Source of the DNA: Candidatus Ideonella esbjergensis
GTDB taxonomy: Bacteria; Pseudomonadota; Gammaproteobacteria; Burkholderiales; Burkholderiaceae_C
Assembly: GCA_016710065.1 (NCBI GenBank)
Contig: JADJLP010000001.1
Span: 1,719,001-1,783,000, forward strand
Direction: 5' to 3'
DNA: 64,000 nt
Shown: positions 40,717 to 49,292 of the stretch, piece after piece
How positions within the stretch are numbered: the stretch's first letter is position 1
How the letters are laid out: every line of letters begins with the position of its first letter
Notes under the pieces: generated by a model
What the model was told of the DNA's origin: nothing
Database searches by the model: none
Seen by the model: only the letters and a program-made list of their open reading frames with translations
Translations under genes and position numbers: made by a program

Positions 40717-40751
40717 GCGATGTGCGATGTGCGATGTGCGATGTGCGGTGT
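40717..40751. repeat. Tandem heptamer repeat, five units
   Basis: GCGATGT is repeated four times, followed by GCGGTGT. It sits in the non-coding gap at the right edge of the lower-GC island, with no spacers between units. Confidence 0.7.
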
Positions 40752-40847
40752 CGGCAGGCAACCGCACTACAGTAGGTTTGACAGCCATAGTCTGCGACCT
40801 TGTTGCGAAGGCATCCGACAGGACGTCGACACCCAGTTGGGGCAGAG

Positions 40848-41447
40848 TCAAACAGCGATGACATTGAATTGGTCGCATAGCGCATCGACCTGAGCAACTC
40901 TGAGCCTTTCCGACCGCTGCTTCTTCAGCCCGCTCCGCTCGAAGAGCGCGTAGGCGAAGCCCTTGTTCATCTGGCGGGACACGTACCGAATGCCCTGCCA
41001 TCGCGGGTCGGCATCGTGGATGGCCTGCGCCCACGCCTGGCTCACCGAGTAGTCGGCCAGCGCGCTGATGTCGTTGTTCAGGCCCAGGGCCTTGAGGGCC
41101 GCGCCGGTCAGGTCCGCCAGGACCAGCGTCTTGCGGTGATCACACGCGAAGCGCACCACCGATCGCTCCGTCAGTTCGGCAGAGGGCACCTCGTAGGCGC
41201 CATCGACGAAGCGTCCCGATTCGTGGATCACGCTCTCCGCGAAGGCGACCTCGATCGAGCCTGCGGTATAGCAAGCACCGAACTCGCCGGCGCGACCTGG
41301 GTCCGGGTCATCGAATCGGTAGACGCCTGACGACCAGTACGGCTCGGTCGCCGGGTACCGGCTCAGCCGGACCAGCGAGGAAACCTCGACCCTGACGGGC
41401 CGAAGCAGATCCTCGAACGTCCCGGGCTCAGGCAGCCGCAGCGACAC
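40848..41447 (-). CDS. Second RES-domain toxin
   Basis: 199 aa from GTG 41447 (MSLRLPEPGTFEDLLRPVRV); the frame could also start at 41507. RES blocks: VRLSRYPATEPYWSSGVYRF with the conserved Arg, EFGACYTAGSIEVAFAESV with the Glu, and the C-terminal GIRYVSRQMNKGFAYALFER with the Ser. It overlaps its upstream partner by 20 bases. The module is at the right border of the cargo island and may serve as an addiction module. More divergent than the RES at 600-1139, so it is not a duplicate. Confidence 0.8.
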   Translation of the reverse strand: MSLRLPEPGTFEDLLRPVRVEVSSLVRLSRYPATEPYWSSGVYRFDDPDPGRAGEFGACYTAGSIEVAFAESVIHESGRFVDGAYEVPSAELTERSVVRFACDHRKTLVLADLTGAALKALGLNNDISALADYSVSQAWAQAIHDADPRWQGIRYVSRQMNKGFAYALFERSGLKKQRSERLRVAQVDALCDQFNVIAV

Positions 41448-42045
41448 GCGCGGCTCCCCGCTCGCGCGCCCAGGCCGTGGCCAACCGTTCCACCTTGGAC
41501 ACCGCAACTCCTGCGTCCAGGGCGGCGCCGACGCCCTTCCCCCCCAAGGCCCCGTGCTCCCGCAACCAGAACGTCAGCTTCTCGCTGGCACCGAGGTCGC
41601 CGAGGGCGCGACACACGCTGGCCACGGCCTCACGGTCCAGCGCCAGAAAAGCTTGCGGGTAGTACAGCCGGTTGCCGATCTTCACCGCGAAGACCTCGCC
41701 CCGGTCTGCAGCGGGCGCCAAGGCCTGCCGTGTGAGCCCCCAGGCCTGAGCGAGTTGCTCACCGGGCACCACGAGACCGTCCTTGACCCATTGCACCCGC
41801 GCGGCCTCTCCGCGTGCGGTAGCACCGGCCAACCCACCGGAGGTCACGGACTGAGGCGGCGTCCCAGGGGGAGGCTTGGTGGAGTGCGCTGCGCGCGGTC
41901 GAACGCCACCGGCCTTCGGCGGCTGCAGCCCATGGCGGCTGACAACCGACCGAAGGCTACCCAGGTCCTCGCTGAGCCGGCCCACGGCAGCTTCAAGCTG
42001 CGCGATCCGGCGGAGGAGGACGGGCGTGCTGACATTGGTGCCCAT
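41428..42045 (-). CDS. Putative antitoxin partner of the second RES toxin
   Basis: 205 aa starting MGTNVSTPVLLRRIAQLEAA. A coiled-coil N-terminus (RRIAQLEAAVGRLSEDLGSL) and a Pro-rich linker lead to a HTH-like part (QLAQAWGLTRQALAPAADRG, EVFAVKIGNRLYYPQAFLAL), then WLREHGALGGKGVGAALDAG. No family confirmed. Position (upstream, overlapping the RES gene) and the DNA-binding look support an antitoxin role. It diverges from element D. Confidence 0.6.
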   Translation of the reverse strand: MGTNVSTPVLLRRIAQLEAAVGRLSEDLGSLRSVVSRHGLQPPKAGGVRPRAAHSTKPPPGTPPQSVTSGGLAGATARGEAARVQWVKDGLVVPGEQLAQAWGLTRQALAPAADRGEVFAVKIGNRLYYPQAFLALDREAVASVCRALGDLGASEKLTFWLREHGALGGKGVGAALDAGVAVSKVERLATAWARERGAARVAAAA

Positions 42046-42213
42046 GACTGGATTCTAGGCAAGAGGAGATAATAAAGCAAATGCGGAAATCGTAGCAAAT
42101 GACCGCAGCGGCGGGACTGCGCGGGGGCGAGGCGCAGTCAGCGAGGGGGTTCGCTGCCTCCTTGCTTCGATTCCCTACATGCGGCGCGGACACCTTTGAC
42201 CGGTTCATGCCCG

Positions 42214-42350
42214 ATGAACATGCGCCGGCGCGGCGCGGTGTCTTTCCCTTCCTGCGCTCTTGTTCCATACTCGTTTCGCTTCTTGGCCACCGGCCACAGC
42301 CGCCCTTCGAGGCGTTCCGGCACTGCCGGCGTTAGCGGTCGTGACCCGCA
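42214..42350 (+). promoter_or_regulatory. Operon-head element D: box, promoter and 23-bp repeat copy 4
   Basis: ATGAACATGCGCC at 42214-42226; CTTTCC (42242-42247), 18-base spacer, CATACT (42266-42271); 23-bp repeat at 42328-42350, 56 bases after the -10, as in element C. A CCGCC/GGCGG hairpin with loop TCTTTT follows at about 42383-42400. The leader 42351-42594 has no gene. Confidence 0.7.
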
Positions 42351-42572
42351 CGTAGATCCTCGCTGGGCCCTGCCCCGCCAAAGCCGCCTCTTTTGGCGGT
42401 GAGTCCCCTCCGGTGTCCGCCTGACAGGCGGTTGCACCGACCCCCAGATCCGTTCGCATCAGCCCGCTGCCCCTCAGCAGTTCGGCTGGTCGACGCTCGA
42501 CCGCATGCCGCCTCACCGGCCGGCGGATCCCCTCCCACCGGGAGCTCACGCTCCCCAGGGGGGCGTGTGCTC

Positions 42573-42590
42573 TCTCCACATCCACGGAGA
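42573..42590 (+). promoter_or_regulatory. SD-sequestering hairpin before the methylase-helicase
   Basis: TCTCC (42573-42577) pairs with GGAGA (42586-42590), which is the Shine-Dalgarno of ATG 42595; GGGAG/CTCCC upstream (42540-42555) forms another hairpin. Confidence 0.5.
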
Positions 42591-42594
42591 ACAC

Positions 42595-45500
42595 ATGTCC
42601 CCATCCAGCCAGGGTGGCTACACCCTTTCGCTACCGGGCTTCGACACCGAAGCCCCTGCATACCCCGACCTGTTCGCTGAAGCTGCGGAGGCACCAGCCT
42701 CCACAGTCGAAGTCCAAGCGATCGAGGAAGTGCGGGTCTCCAAGGCATGGCATCCCGCCATGTACGCCGCGGCCCATACCGCGCAGTTGCTCGAGTGGCC
42801 GACATGGGACGACCAAGTCCTCGACCACATCGAAGGCCAGGCGACCAAGTTCGATGCCAACGTGAAGGCCATCAACGCGCTTCGCTCGATCGAGGGCGAA
42901 GCCAGGCAGGCGAGCGCCAGCGAACGTCGCGCACTGCTGCGCTACACCGGCTGGGGCGGCATCCCGGCGAGCTTCAACGACGAAGGCCGGGATCCAGCCT
43001 GGGTCGAGCGAGCCGGTCGCCTGCGCCAGTTGCTCTCGGCCGACGACCACGACTCGGCGCGGGCATCGGTCAACAACAGCCACTACACCGACCCCATCGT
43101 CATCCACTGGATCTGGGCAGCCTTGCGCCGCCTGGGTTTCCAGGGCGGCAACATCCTCGAACCGAGCGCCGGCGTCGGGCACTTCCTTGGCTGCATGCCG
43201 GCCGACATTGCCCAGCGCAGCCGCGTCACAGCGATCGAGCTGGACCGCATCTCTGGCCGCATCCTTCGCAGCCTCTACGGGGCCTGCGGGGTTGATGTGC
43301 GGATCGGTGGCTTCGAGGCCGCGACCTTGGCCGAAGGAACCTACGACCTCATCCTGTCCAATGTTCCCTTCGGCCGCTACGGCGTGATGGACAACCGCAA
43401 CCGGCCTTACAGCCGAGCGAGCATCCACAACTGGTTCGTTGGCCGGGCGCTCGATGTGCTCCGCCCTGGCGGCCTGGTGTGCTTCATCACCTCGACCTAC
43501 TTCCTGGACGAGAGCGATGCCGGCATGCGCGCACACGTGGCATCCGAGGCCGACCTGGTCACCGCGTTTCGACTGCCGTCGGGCACGTTCGAGCGCATCG
43601 CATCGACCAGCGTGCAGGCCGACCTGGTCGTGCTCAGAAAGCGCGCGCCGGGAGAGGCGGCAGCCCCAGCCGAGTGGCTCGACCTGGACTACGTTCCCAA
43701 ACCGATGCTCCGAGAAGGCTGCCACGAGCAGTACCTGCGGATCAACCGTTGGTTCGTGCGCCATCCGCAGCACGTGCTGGGTCGGATCGATCGGGTCAGC
43801 AATGGCTTTCAGGCGGTGCCGACGGCCATGCTCGATGGAGACCTTGAATCCGCGCTGCTCAGCGCCCAGGCCTTGGTGCCCCATGGCGTGTACAGCGTGC
43901 AGCCCACTGCGCAGGCCAAAGTGCCGCGCGACATCGTGGCGGCACCCGCGGGCACCCGGCCGGGATCGCTCGTGGTCAGCGAAGGCCGAATCGGCATTGT
44001 GGAAGGCGATCACGTCGTGGACATGCACGACCGCTTCAACGCCACGGTTCGGCAACGGATCGCGGGCATGGTGGACATCCGAGATCGAGCCCGCGCGTTG
44101 CTCAGCGCACAGCTGGGCTCAACTACGGATCAGGCGCTGGTCGAACTGAGGCGACGCCTGAACCAGAGCTACGACCGGTTCGTGGGCAAACACGGCTTCC
44201 TGTCTTGCCGCGCGAACGCCCTCGCCTTCCGGCGAGACCCGGACTATCCGCTGCTCCTGTCCCTGGAGCACTACGACGAAGAGGAAGAAGTGGCTACCAA
44301 GGCCGCGATCTTCTCGAAGCGAACCGTCTCGCCAGTCCGAGAGGCCACGGTCGCCGAGCATCCTGACGAGGCACTCGCCCTGTCGATGCAGTGGAAGGGA
44401 CGGGTCGATCCCGACTACATGGCCCGGCTCCTGCGGGCCACGCCCGAAGACGCCCTAGCGGACCTGTCTGCACGGGGCATGATCTATCTGAATCCCGAGG
44501 GCCGCCGGTACGAACCGGTCGATGAGTACCTCTCCGGCAACGTGAAGCGCAAGCTGACCGTGGCCCTTGCCGCCGGCGAAGCCTACCGGGCCAACGTGGC
44601 GGCACTGGAGAAGGTGATCCCCGAGGATCTGCCGCCCGGCGACATCGCGCTGCGACTGGGCGCGGTCTGGGTCCCTGCCGACGTGGTCGAGACCTTCATC
44701 AAGGAGGTGCTCGGCCTGCAGGACACCGCCGTACGCTACCTGGCAGTCGCCGGCACCTGGTCGGTGACCTTCAACGACTGGGCAGCCAAGCAGAGCGTTG
44801 CGTGCATCCAGGAGTACGGCACACGGCGCATGCACGCGATCGATCTGATCCAGCACGCGCTAAACGTGCAAACGCCCACGGTGCGCGATCCGCACCCCGA
44901 GAAGGACGGCGTCTACATCGTCAACAAGGAGGAGACGCTCGCAGCGCGGGAGAAGCTCGGCTTGATCCGGGACCGGTTCGCAGCGTGGGCCTACGAGGAC
45001 GCTCCGCGGCGCGAGCGGCTGTGCAGGATCTACAACGACCTGTTCAACTGCATCCGGCAAAGAGAGTTCAATGGCTCGCATCTGAAGCTGCCTGGCTTCT
45101 CGCAATGCTTCGAGCTCCACGCGAGCCAACGCAACGCGATCTGGCGCGTCGTGCAGTCGGGCAACACCGGGCTGTTTCACGCGGTGGGTGCCGGCAAGAC
45201 GGCCATCATGGTGGCCGCGAGCATGGAACTGCGCCGGCTGGGCCTGGCCAACAAGCCGGCCCACATCGTGCCGAATCACTGTCTCGAGCAGTACGCCGCC
45301 GAGCTGGTGCGGCTCTACCCCTCCGCCGCGGTGCTCATGGCGTCGAAGGAGGACCTTGCCGGCGACCGCCGGCGGGAGTTCGTGGCGCGTGTGGCCACCG
45401 GCGACTGGGATGCGATCGTGATGACGCACTCCACGTTCGAGCTGCTGCCCATGTCTGCTGGATTCACCGGCGACTTCATCAAGGACACCATCCGCGAAAT

Positions 45501-47574
45501 CGAGATGGCTGTGCGGATGTGCAGCGCAGACAGCCGGTCCAACCGGATCGTCAAGCAGCTCGAGCGCATGAAGAAGACCTGGAAGATCCGGCTCGAACGC
45601 CTGGAGAACCAGGAGCGCAAGGACGACTTTCTCTGCTGGGAAGCACTGGGGGTCGATTGGCTTGCGTACGACGAGGCCCACTCGGCCAAGAATCTGTTTC
45701 GCCACACCAAGATGGCACGCATCGCAGGCCTGCCGCTGAGCAACTCGCAGCGCGCATTCGACCTGTACCTGAAGACGCGCCACACGATGAGCCTCTACCG
45801 AGGCGAACACCGTGGCGTCGTGTTGGCCACGGCAACCCCGGTGGCCAACAGCATGGCCGAGGTTCACACGTTCCAGCGCTTCCTGCAGCCCAGCACGCTG
45901 CGGTCGTTGGGGCTCGAGCAATTCGACGCCTGGGCCGCCACCTTCGGGGAGACGGTCACGGCGCTGGAGATTGCGCCTGACGGCAGCGGCTACCGCCTCA
46001 ACACCCGGTTCGCGCGCTTCATCAACGTGCCCGACCTGATGACGGTGTTCTGCGACGTGTCGGACATCCGCACTCGCGACATGCTGAAGCTTCCGGTGCC
46101 GATCCTGAAGGGCGACAGGCCCAGAACGGTGACGTGCAAACCGAGCGAGCAGTTGCGTGCCTTCGTACGGTCGCTTGTGAAGCGCGCCGAGCGCCTGAAG
46201 ACCGAGCGTGTGGACCCGCGCGAGGACAACATGCTCATGATCGCCAGCGAAGGCCGCCTGGCCGCGCTGGATATGCGGCTGATCAACAGCCGCCAAGCTG
46301 CCGACCCCAACGGGAAGGTGGCGCAGTGCGCCCGCGAAGTGCACAACATCTGGCAGGAGACCGCCAGCCTCAAGAGGGCACAGCTGGTCTTCTGTGACCT
46401 GTCCACTCCCAGGAGTGGCATGGCATTCAGCGTCTACCAGGCGCTGCGCGAGCAATTGATCGAGATGGGCTTACCGGCCGAGCAGATCGCTTTCATCCAC
46501 GATGCCGAGACCGACTCGCAGAAGGCACGCCTGTTCCGCCAAGTGCGCGAGGGCAAGGTTCGTGTCCTGCTCGGTTCGACCCCGAAGATGGGCGTCGGCA
46601 CGAACGTGCAGCGGCGCCTCGTGGCCCTGCACGAACTCGACTGCCCATGGCGTCCGTGTGACGTCGAGCAGCGCGAGGGCCGGATCCTTCGCCAGGGCAA
46701 CGAATGCGCCGAGGTGGAGATCATCCGCTACGTCACCGAAGGTAGCTTCGACGCGTACAGCTGGCAGACGGTGCTCACCAAGGCCAAGTTCATCGCGCAG
46801 GTGATGAGCGGGGACAAGGGCATCCGGTCTGTCGAAGACGTCGAGCTCGCAACGCTGACCTACGCGGAAGTGAAGGCGCTTGCGTCGGGCAATCCGAAGA
46901 TCATCGAGAAAGCCGGTGTCGACGCGGAGATCGCGAAGTACGCCTCGCTGCTGTCTGTGTGGCGCAACCAGCTCTACGCGAACGAATCTGAGGTGGCCAG
47001 CTTGCCGATGCGCATCGAGAGCAATGAGCGGCTGCTCGCAGCCCTTGAATCAGATGCCGAACGGGCGCATGCGGTTCTCGGATCGGACCTGATGGTCAAC
47101 GTCCACGGACGCACCTACCGCGGTCGTGAAGAGATCGGCGAAGTGCTTCGTGCGACCGTGCGCAGCGCGAGGGCATCGATCTCGCGGTCTGCGCGGGACG
47201 AGGTCATCGGCACCGTAGGGGCCTTCGACCTGTGCGTGTTCATCGGACGCGCAGAGGACGAGGTGCATCTGTTCGTGAGGGGCGCGAGCTCACACGAATG
47301 CAGACCGTGCCAGACCGGACCGGCACTCCACGCCGCGTTGGTCGAGACGATCCGTGAGATTTCGCCGCACCGCGATGACTGCGCCCAGCGGCTCGCGAGT
47401 ATGCGATCGAAGCTGGAAGGCCTCACTGCTGAACTGCGGCGGCCGTTCGAGCACGAGGACCGCCTGGCGGCTCTGATCGCGAGGCAGCGTGAGCTCGAAG
47501 CCGAGTTGGACCTCGGCAAGGACGAAGTCGGCAGCAATGCTGTGGAGGATGTCCCGGAGCAAATTGCCGCCTAG
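42595..47574 (+). CDS. Giant DNA methylase-helicase fusion
   Basis: 1659 aa from ATG 42595. N-terminal Rossmann methylase: ILEPSAGVGHFLG (SAM motif I, residues about 187-199) and LSNVPFGRYGV (256; NPPY variant NVPF), the pattern of N6-adenine methyltransferases. C-terminal superfamily 2 helicase: GAGKT (865-869), DEAHS (1026), ATATPVANSMAEV (III), GSTPKMGVGTNVQRR and QREGRILRQGN (1359; V-VI). A long coiled-coil tail ends at 47574. Similar fusions (P1 DarB-like, N12-class methylase/SNF2 helicase) protect mobile elements against restriction or modify entering DNA. Single gene of operon D. Confidence 0.85.
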   Translation: MSPSSQGGYTLSLPGFDTEAPAYPDLFAEAAEAPASTVEVQAIEEVRVSKAWHPAMYAAAHTAQLLEWPTWDDQVLDHIEGQATKFDANVKAINALRSIEGEARQASASERRALLRYTGWGGIPASFNDEGRDPAWVERAGRLRQLLSADDHDSARASVNNSHYTDPIVIHWIWAALRRLGFQGGNILEPSAGVGHFLGCMPADIAQRSRVTAIELDRISGRILRSLYGACGVDVRIGGFEAATLAEGTYDLILSNVPFGRYGVMDNRNRPYSRASIHNWFVGRALDVLRPGGLVCFITSTYFLDESDAGMRAHVASEADLVTAFRLPSGTFERIASTSVQADLVVLRKRAPGEAAAPAEWLDLDYVPKPMLREGCHEQYLRINRWFVRHPQHVLGRIDRVSNGFQAVPTAMLDGDLESALLSAQALVPHGVYSVQPTAQAKVPRDIVAAPAGTRPGSLVVSEGRIGIVEGDHVVDMHDRFNATVRQRIAGMVDIRDRARALLSAQLGSTTDQALVELRRRLNQSYDRFVGKHGFLSCRANALAFRRDPDYPLLLSLEHYDEEEEVATKAAIFSKRTVSPVREATVAEHPDEALALSMQWKGRVDPDYMARLLRATPEDALADLSARGMIYLNPEGRRYEPVDEYLSGNVKRKLTVALAAGEAYRANVAALEKVIPEDLPPGDIALRLGAVWVPADVVETFIKEVLGLQDTAVRYLAVAGTWSVTFNDWAAKQSVACIQEYGTRRMHAIDLIQHALNVQTPTVRDPHPEKDGVYIVNKEETLAAREKLGLIRDRFAAWAYEDAPRRERLCRIYNDLFNCIRQREFNGSHLKLPGFSQCFELHASQRNAIWRVVQSGNTGLFHAVGAGKTAIMVAASMELRRLGLANKPAHIVPNHCLEQYAAELVRLYPSAAVLMASKEDLAGDRRREFVARVATGDWDAIVMTHSTFELLPMSAGFTGDFIKDTIREIEMAVRMCSADSRSNRIVKQLERMKKTWKIRLERLENQERKDDFLCWEALGVDWLAYDEAHSAKNLFRHTKMARIAGLPLSNSQRAFDLYLKTRHTMSLYRGEHRGVVLATATPVANSMAEVHTFQRFLQPSTLRSLGLEQFDAWAATFGETVTALEIAPDGSGYRLNTRFARFINVPDLMTVFCDVSDIRTRDMLKLPVPILKGDRPRTVTCKPSEQLRAFVRSLVKRAERLKTERVDPREDNMLMIASEGRLAALDMRLINSRQAADPNGKVAQCAREVHNIWQETASLKRAQLVFCDLSTPRSGMAFSVYQALREQLIEMGLPAEQIAFIHDAETDSQKARLFRQVREGKVRVLLGSTPKMGVGTNVQRRLVALHELDCPWRPCDVEQREGRILRQGNECAEVEIIRYVTEGSFDAYSWQTVLTKAKFIAQVMSGDKGIRSVEDVELATLTYAEVKALASGNPKIIEKAGVDAEIAKYASLLSVWRNQLYANESEVASLPMRIESNERLLAALESDAERAHAVLGSDLMVNVHGRTYRGREEIGEVLRATVRSARASISRSARDEVIGTVGAFDLCVFIGRAEDEVHLFVRGASSHECRPCQTGPALHAALVETIREISPHRDDCAQRLASMRSKLEGLTAELRRPFEHEDRLAALIARQRELEAELDLGKDEVGSNAVEDVPEQIAA

Positions 47575-47588
47575 TCGCCAAGCGCCCT

Positions 47589-47620
47589 GCCCCACTGCAC
47601 ACGCAGTGGGGCTTTTTTTT
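47589..47620. terminator. Intrinsic terminator
   Basis: GCCCCACTGC (47589-47598), ACAC loop, GCAGTGGGGC (47603-47612), then eight T. It ends the methylase-helicase gene; convergent to the Rep gene ending 47643. Confidence 0.9.
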
Positions 47621-47642
47621 CTCGAACCAGGTGCGGTGAGTT

Positions 47643-49082
47643 CTAGCCCACGTCTCGCTCGCTGCCGGCGTCGATGGACATGAGGTTCTCGAACTCAGCC
47701 AACGGCAGCGTCGCCCAGTCCTCGCCCAGTTCGCTCCTCGCGTAGTGCTGGATCACCATCACCTGAACCAGCGGCGACTGCCACTCACCGCGGGCGAGCC
47801 GCTTCATGATGCTGGGGCTGGGTGCCGTTGAAGCGTCGGCCTCGTCCCGCACGCGCCTGACCCATTCCAATTGCTCCTCTTGGTCCAGCTTGGCGAACTG
47901 GTCGCGGATCAGGCTGAAGCGCCGGTGCCGTTCAGCGTCCTCGACATCACGTCGTGAGGCGGGCACCGCAGGAGCGGTCTTGTTTTCCACCACGACAAGG
48001 GCCGTCCTCTCGGGACCGGCGCCCTGCCCTGCCGGCGCTTCCTCGCGCGCCTTGTTCGCGATGATCGTTCGAAGGTAAGCCCCTGCATTGCCGATACGCG
48101 GACGATCCGCACCGCTGAGAAATCGCTCGTAGCGTTCGAGCCCTTCGGTCACGGCGACCACGCCGTAGGCACGCTCGAGTTCCTCGATGACCGTATCGCG
48201 AATGCCCAGCTTGCCGCCTCTCAGGATGTTGGTCACGTCGGGCGGCATGGGCGCGATCCGCTCCGGGCGTCGCGCGCTCTTCTTGACGGCGAACTGGACG
48301 AACTCGACTTCTCGGCCGCGCCTGAACTCGATCAGATCTATCTCGATGTCGCCAAGGTCGTTGATCTCCTTGATGGCGGGCGTGACGAACTCGTTCTTGA
48401 ACTTGCGCCAGGCGCGCACCTTGGAGGTCGGAGAGCTCCGCAACGACTCGGCCCACCATGACCAGTGCTGGCGACTCGTGACGCCCGCCGGGCTGTCTCG
48501 GTAGCGTGCACAGATTTCATAGAGCGCCACCGCGCAGTAGGTCGTGAGCTGGCGCAAGACCGCGAAGTCGACCTGGGCCCACCGTGAAGGGCTGACCAGC
48601 TCTTCACGGATGGATGGTGGGTAGTACCAGGTCACCCAGTTCTCACCCGCGCGCTTGTAGATGCGAACCTCGGCGAGCAAGTTGAAGATGCGCAGTTCGT
48701 CGGTGATCTGCGATGTCGAGGCGCCCTCCTCCTTGCCGTCGATGCCGAAGGTCAGCGGCAGCTGTTGCTCGGACTTCGACAGAGGCCTCCACTCGACTTT
48801 GGTCGACACCATCTGGTCGATGTACTTTTTCGCGTCGCTGGAGATGCTGTTGGTGGCACCGAAGCCTCGAAGGATGGAGTTCAACGGTGCAGCAAAACCA
48901 CCGTCCATGCTTTCCGTACCGGCCGCGGCTTGCATCTGGGCAAGGTGCAACATCACCGAGTACGCTTTGCGTCCGGTCACTGTCAGTGAGCGGTTCGTCG
49001 GGACGATCGCCAGAGCGATGACGGATTTGTGCAGCATGCCCTGCACCACATCCATCTGCTTCACGATTGCTGCACCGCCCAT
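47643..49082 (-). CDS. Rep_3-type plasmid replication initiator
   Basis: 479 aa. HKSVIALAIVPTNRSLTVTG, RKAYSVMLHLAQMQAA, then DAKKYIDQMVSTKVEWRPLS and WAQVDFAVLRQLTTYCAVAL, YEICARYRDSPAGVTSRQHW show the tandem winged-helix arrangement of Rep_3/RepB/TrfA initiators; C-terminal 140 residues are an added charged domain (PERTALVVVENKTAPAVPAS, RFSLIRDQFAKLDQEEQLEW). It faces away from the origin at 49083-49648, the usual position. Start ATG 49082. It would bind the iterons and recruit DnaA and the replicative helicase. Confidence 0.8.
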   Translation of the reverse strand: MGGAAIVKQMDVVQGMLHKSVIALAIVPTNRSLTVTGRKAYSVMLHLAQMQAAAGTESMDGGFAAPLNSILRGFGATNSISSDAKKYIDQMVSTKVEWRPLSKSEQQLPLTFGIDGKEEGASTSQITDELRIFNLLAEVRIYKRAGENWVTWYYPPSIREELVSPSRWAQVDFAVLRQLTTYCAVALYEICARYRDSPAGVTSRQHWSWWAESLRSSPTSKVRAWRKFKNEFVTPAIKEINDLGDIEIDLIEFRRGREVEFVQFAVKKSARRPERIAPMPPDVTNILRGGKLGIRDTVIEELERAYGVVAVTEGLERYERFLSGADRPRIGNAGAYLRTIIANKAREEAPAGQGAGPERTALVVVENKTAPAVPASRRDVEDAERHRRFSLIRDQFAKLDQEEQLEWVRRVRDEADASTAPSPSIMKRLARGEWQSPLVQVMVIQHYARSELGEDWATLPLAEFENLMSIDAGSERDVG

Positions 49083-49193
49083 ACGTCCATTCTAGGGCGC
49101 GGACCCCGGTCAAGTGTCCGGGTTGACCAGAGTCTCTTGGACGCAACGTACTTTCTAGGCTTTTGCTCAGAACTGATGAGCGACAAGGCTCGT

Positions 49194-49212
49194 GGGGCCT
49201 GAAATCCCGGAC
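49194..49212 (+). repeat. Iteron-like repeat, copy 1
   Basis: GGGGCCTGAAATCCCGGAC. An identical copy lies 80 bases downstream (49274-49292). Confidence 0.7.
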
Positions 49213-49273
49213 GCATCGACCGCTCCCTGGGTCAGCTCGAGGTGTGTCTCCGGACCTCTCGTCGTGCCAGCCA

Positions 49274-49292
49274 GGGGCCTGAAATCCCGGAC
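49274..49292 (+). repeat. Iteron-like repeat, copy 2
   Basis: GGGGCCTGAAATCCCGGAC, immediately followed by the DnaA box TTATCCACA at 49299. Confidence 0.7.

Noticed and set aside
40717..40751. CRISPR-like array
   Set aside because: Repeats are 7 bases in direct tandem without spacers.
5382..42350. The four 23-bp copies as IS ends or attachment sites
   Set aside because: All have the same orientation, lie at promoters, have no inverted partner and no transposase or integrase at each copy.
44860..46455. 531-codon minus-strand frame within the methylase-helicase
   Set aside because: Antisense shadow of the helicase part.
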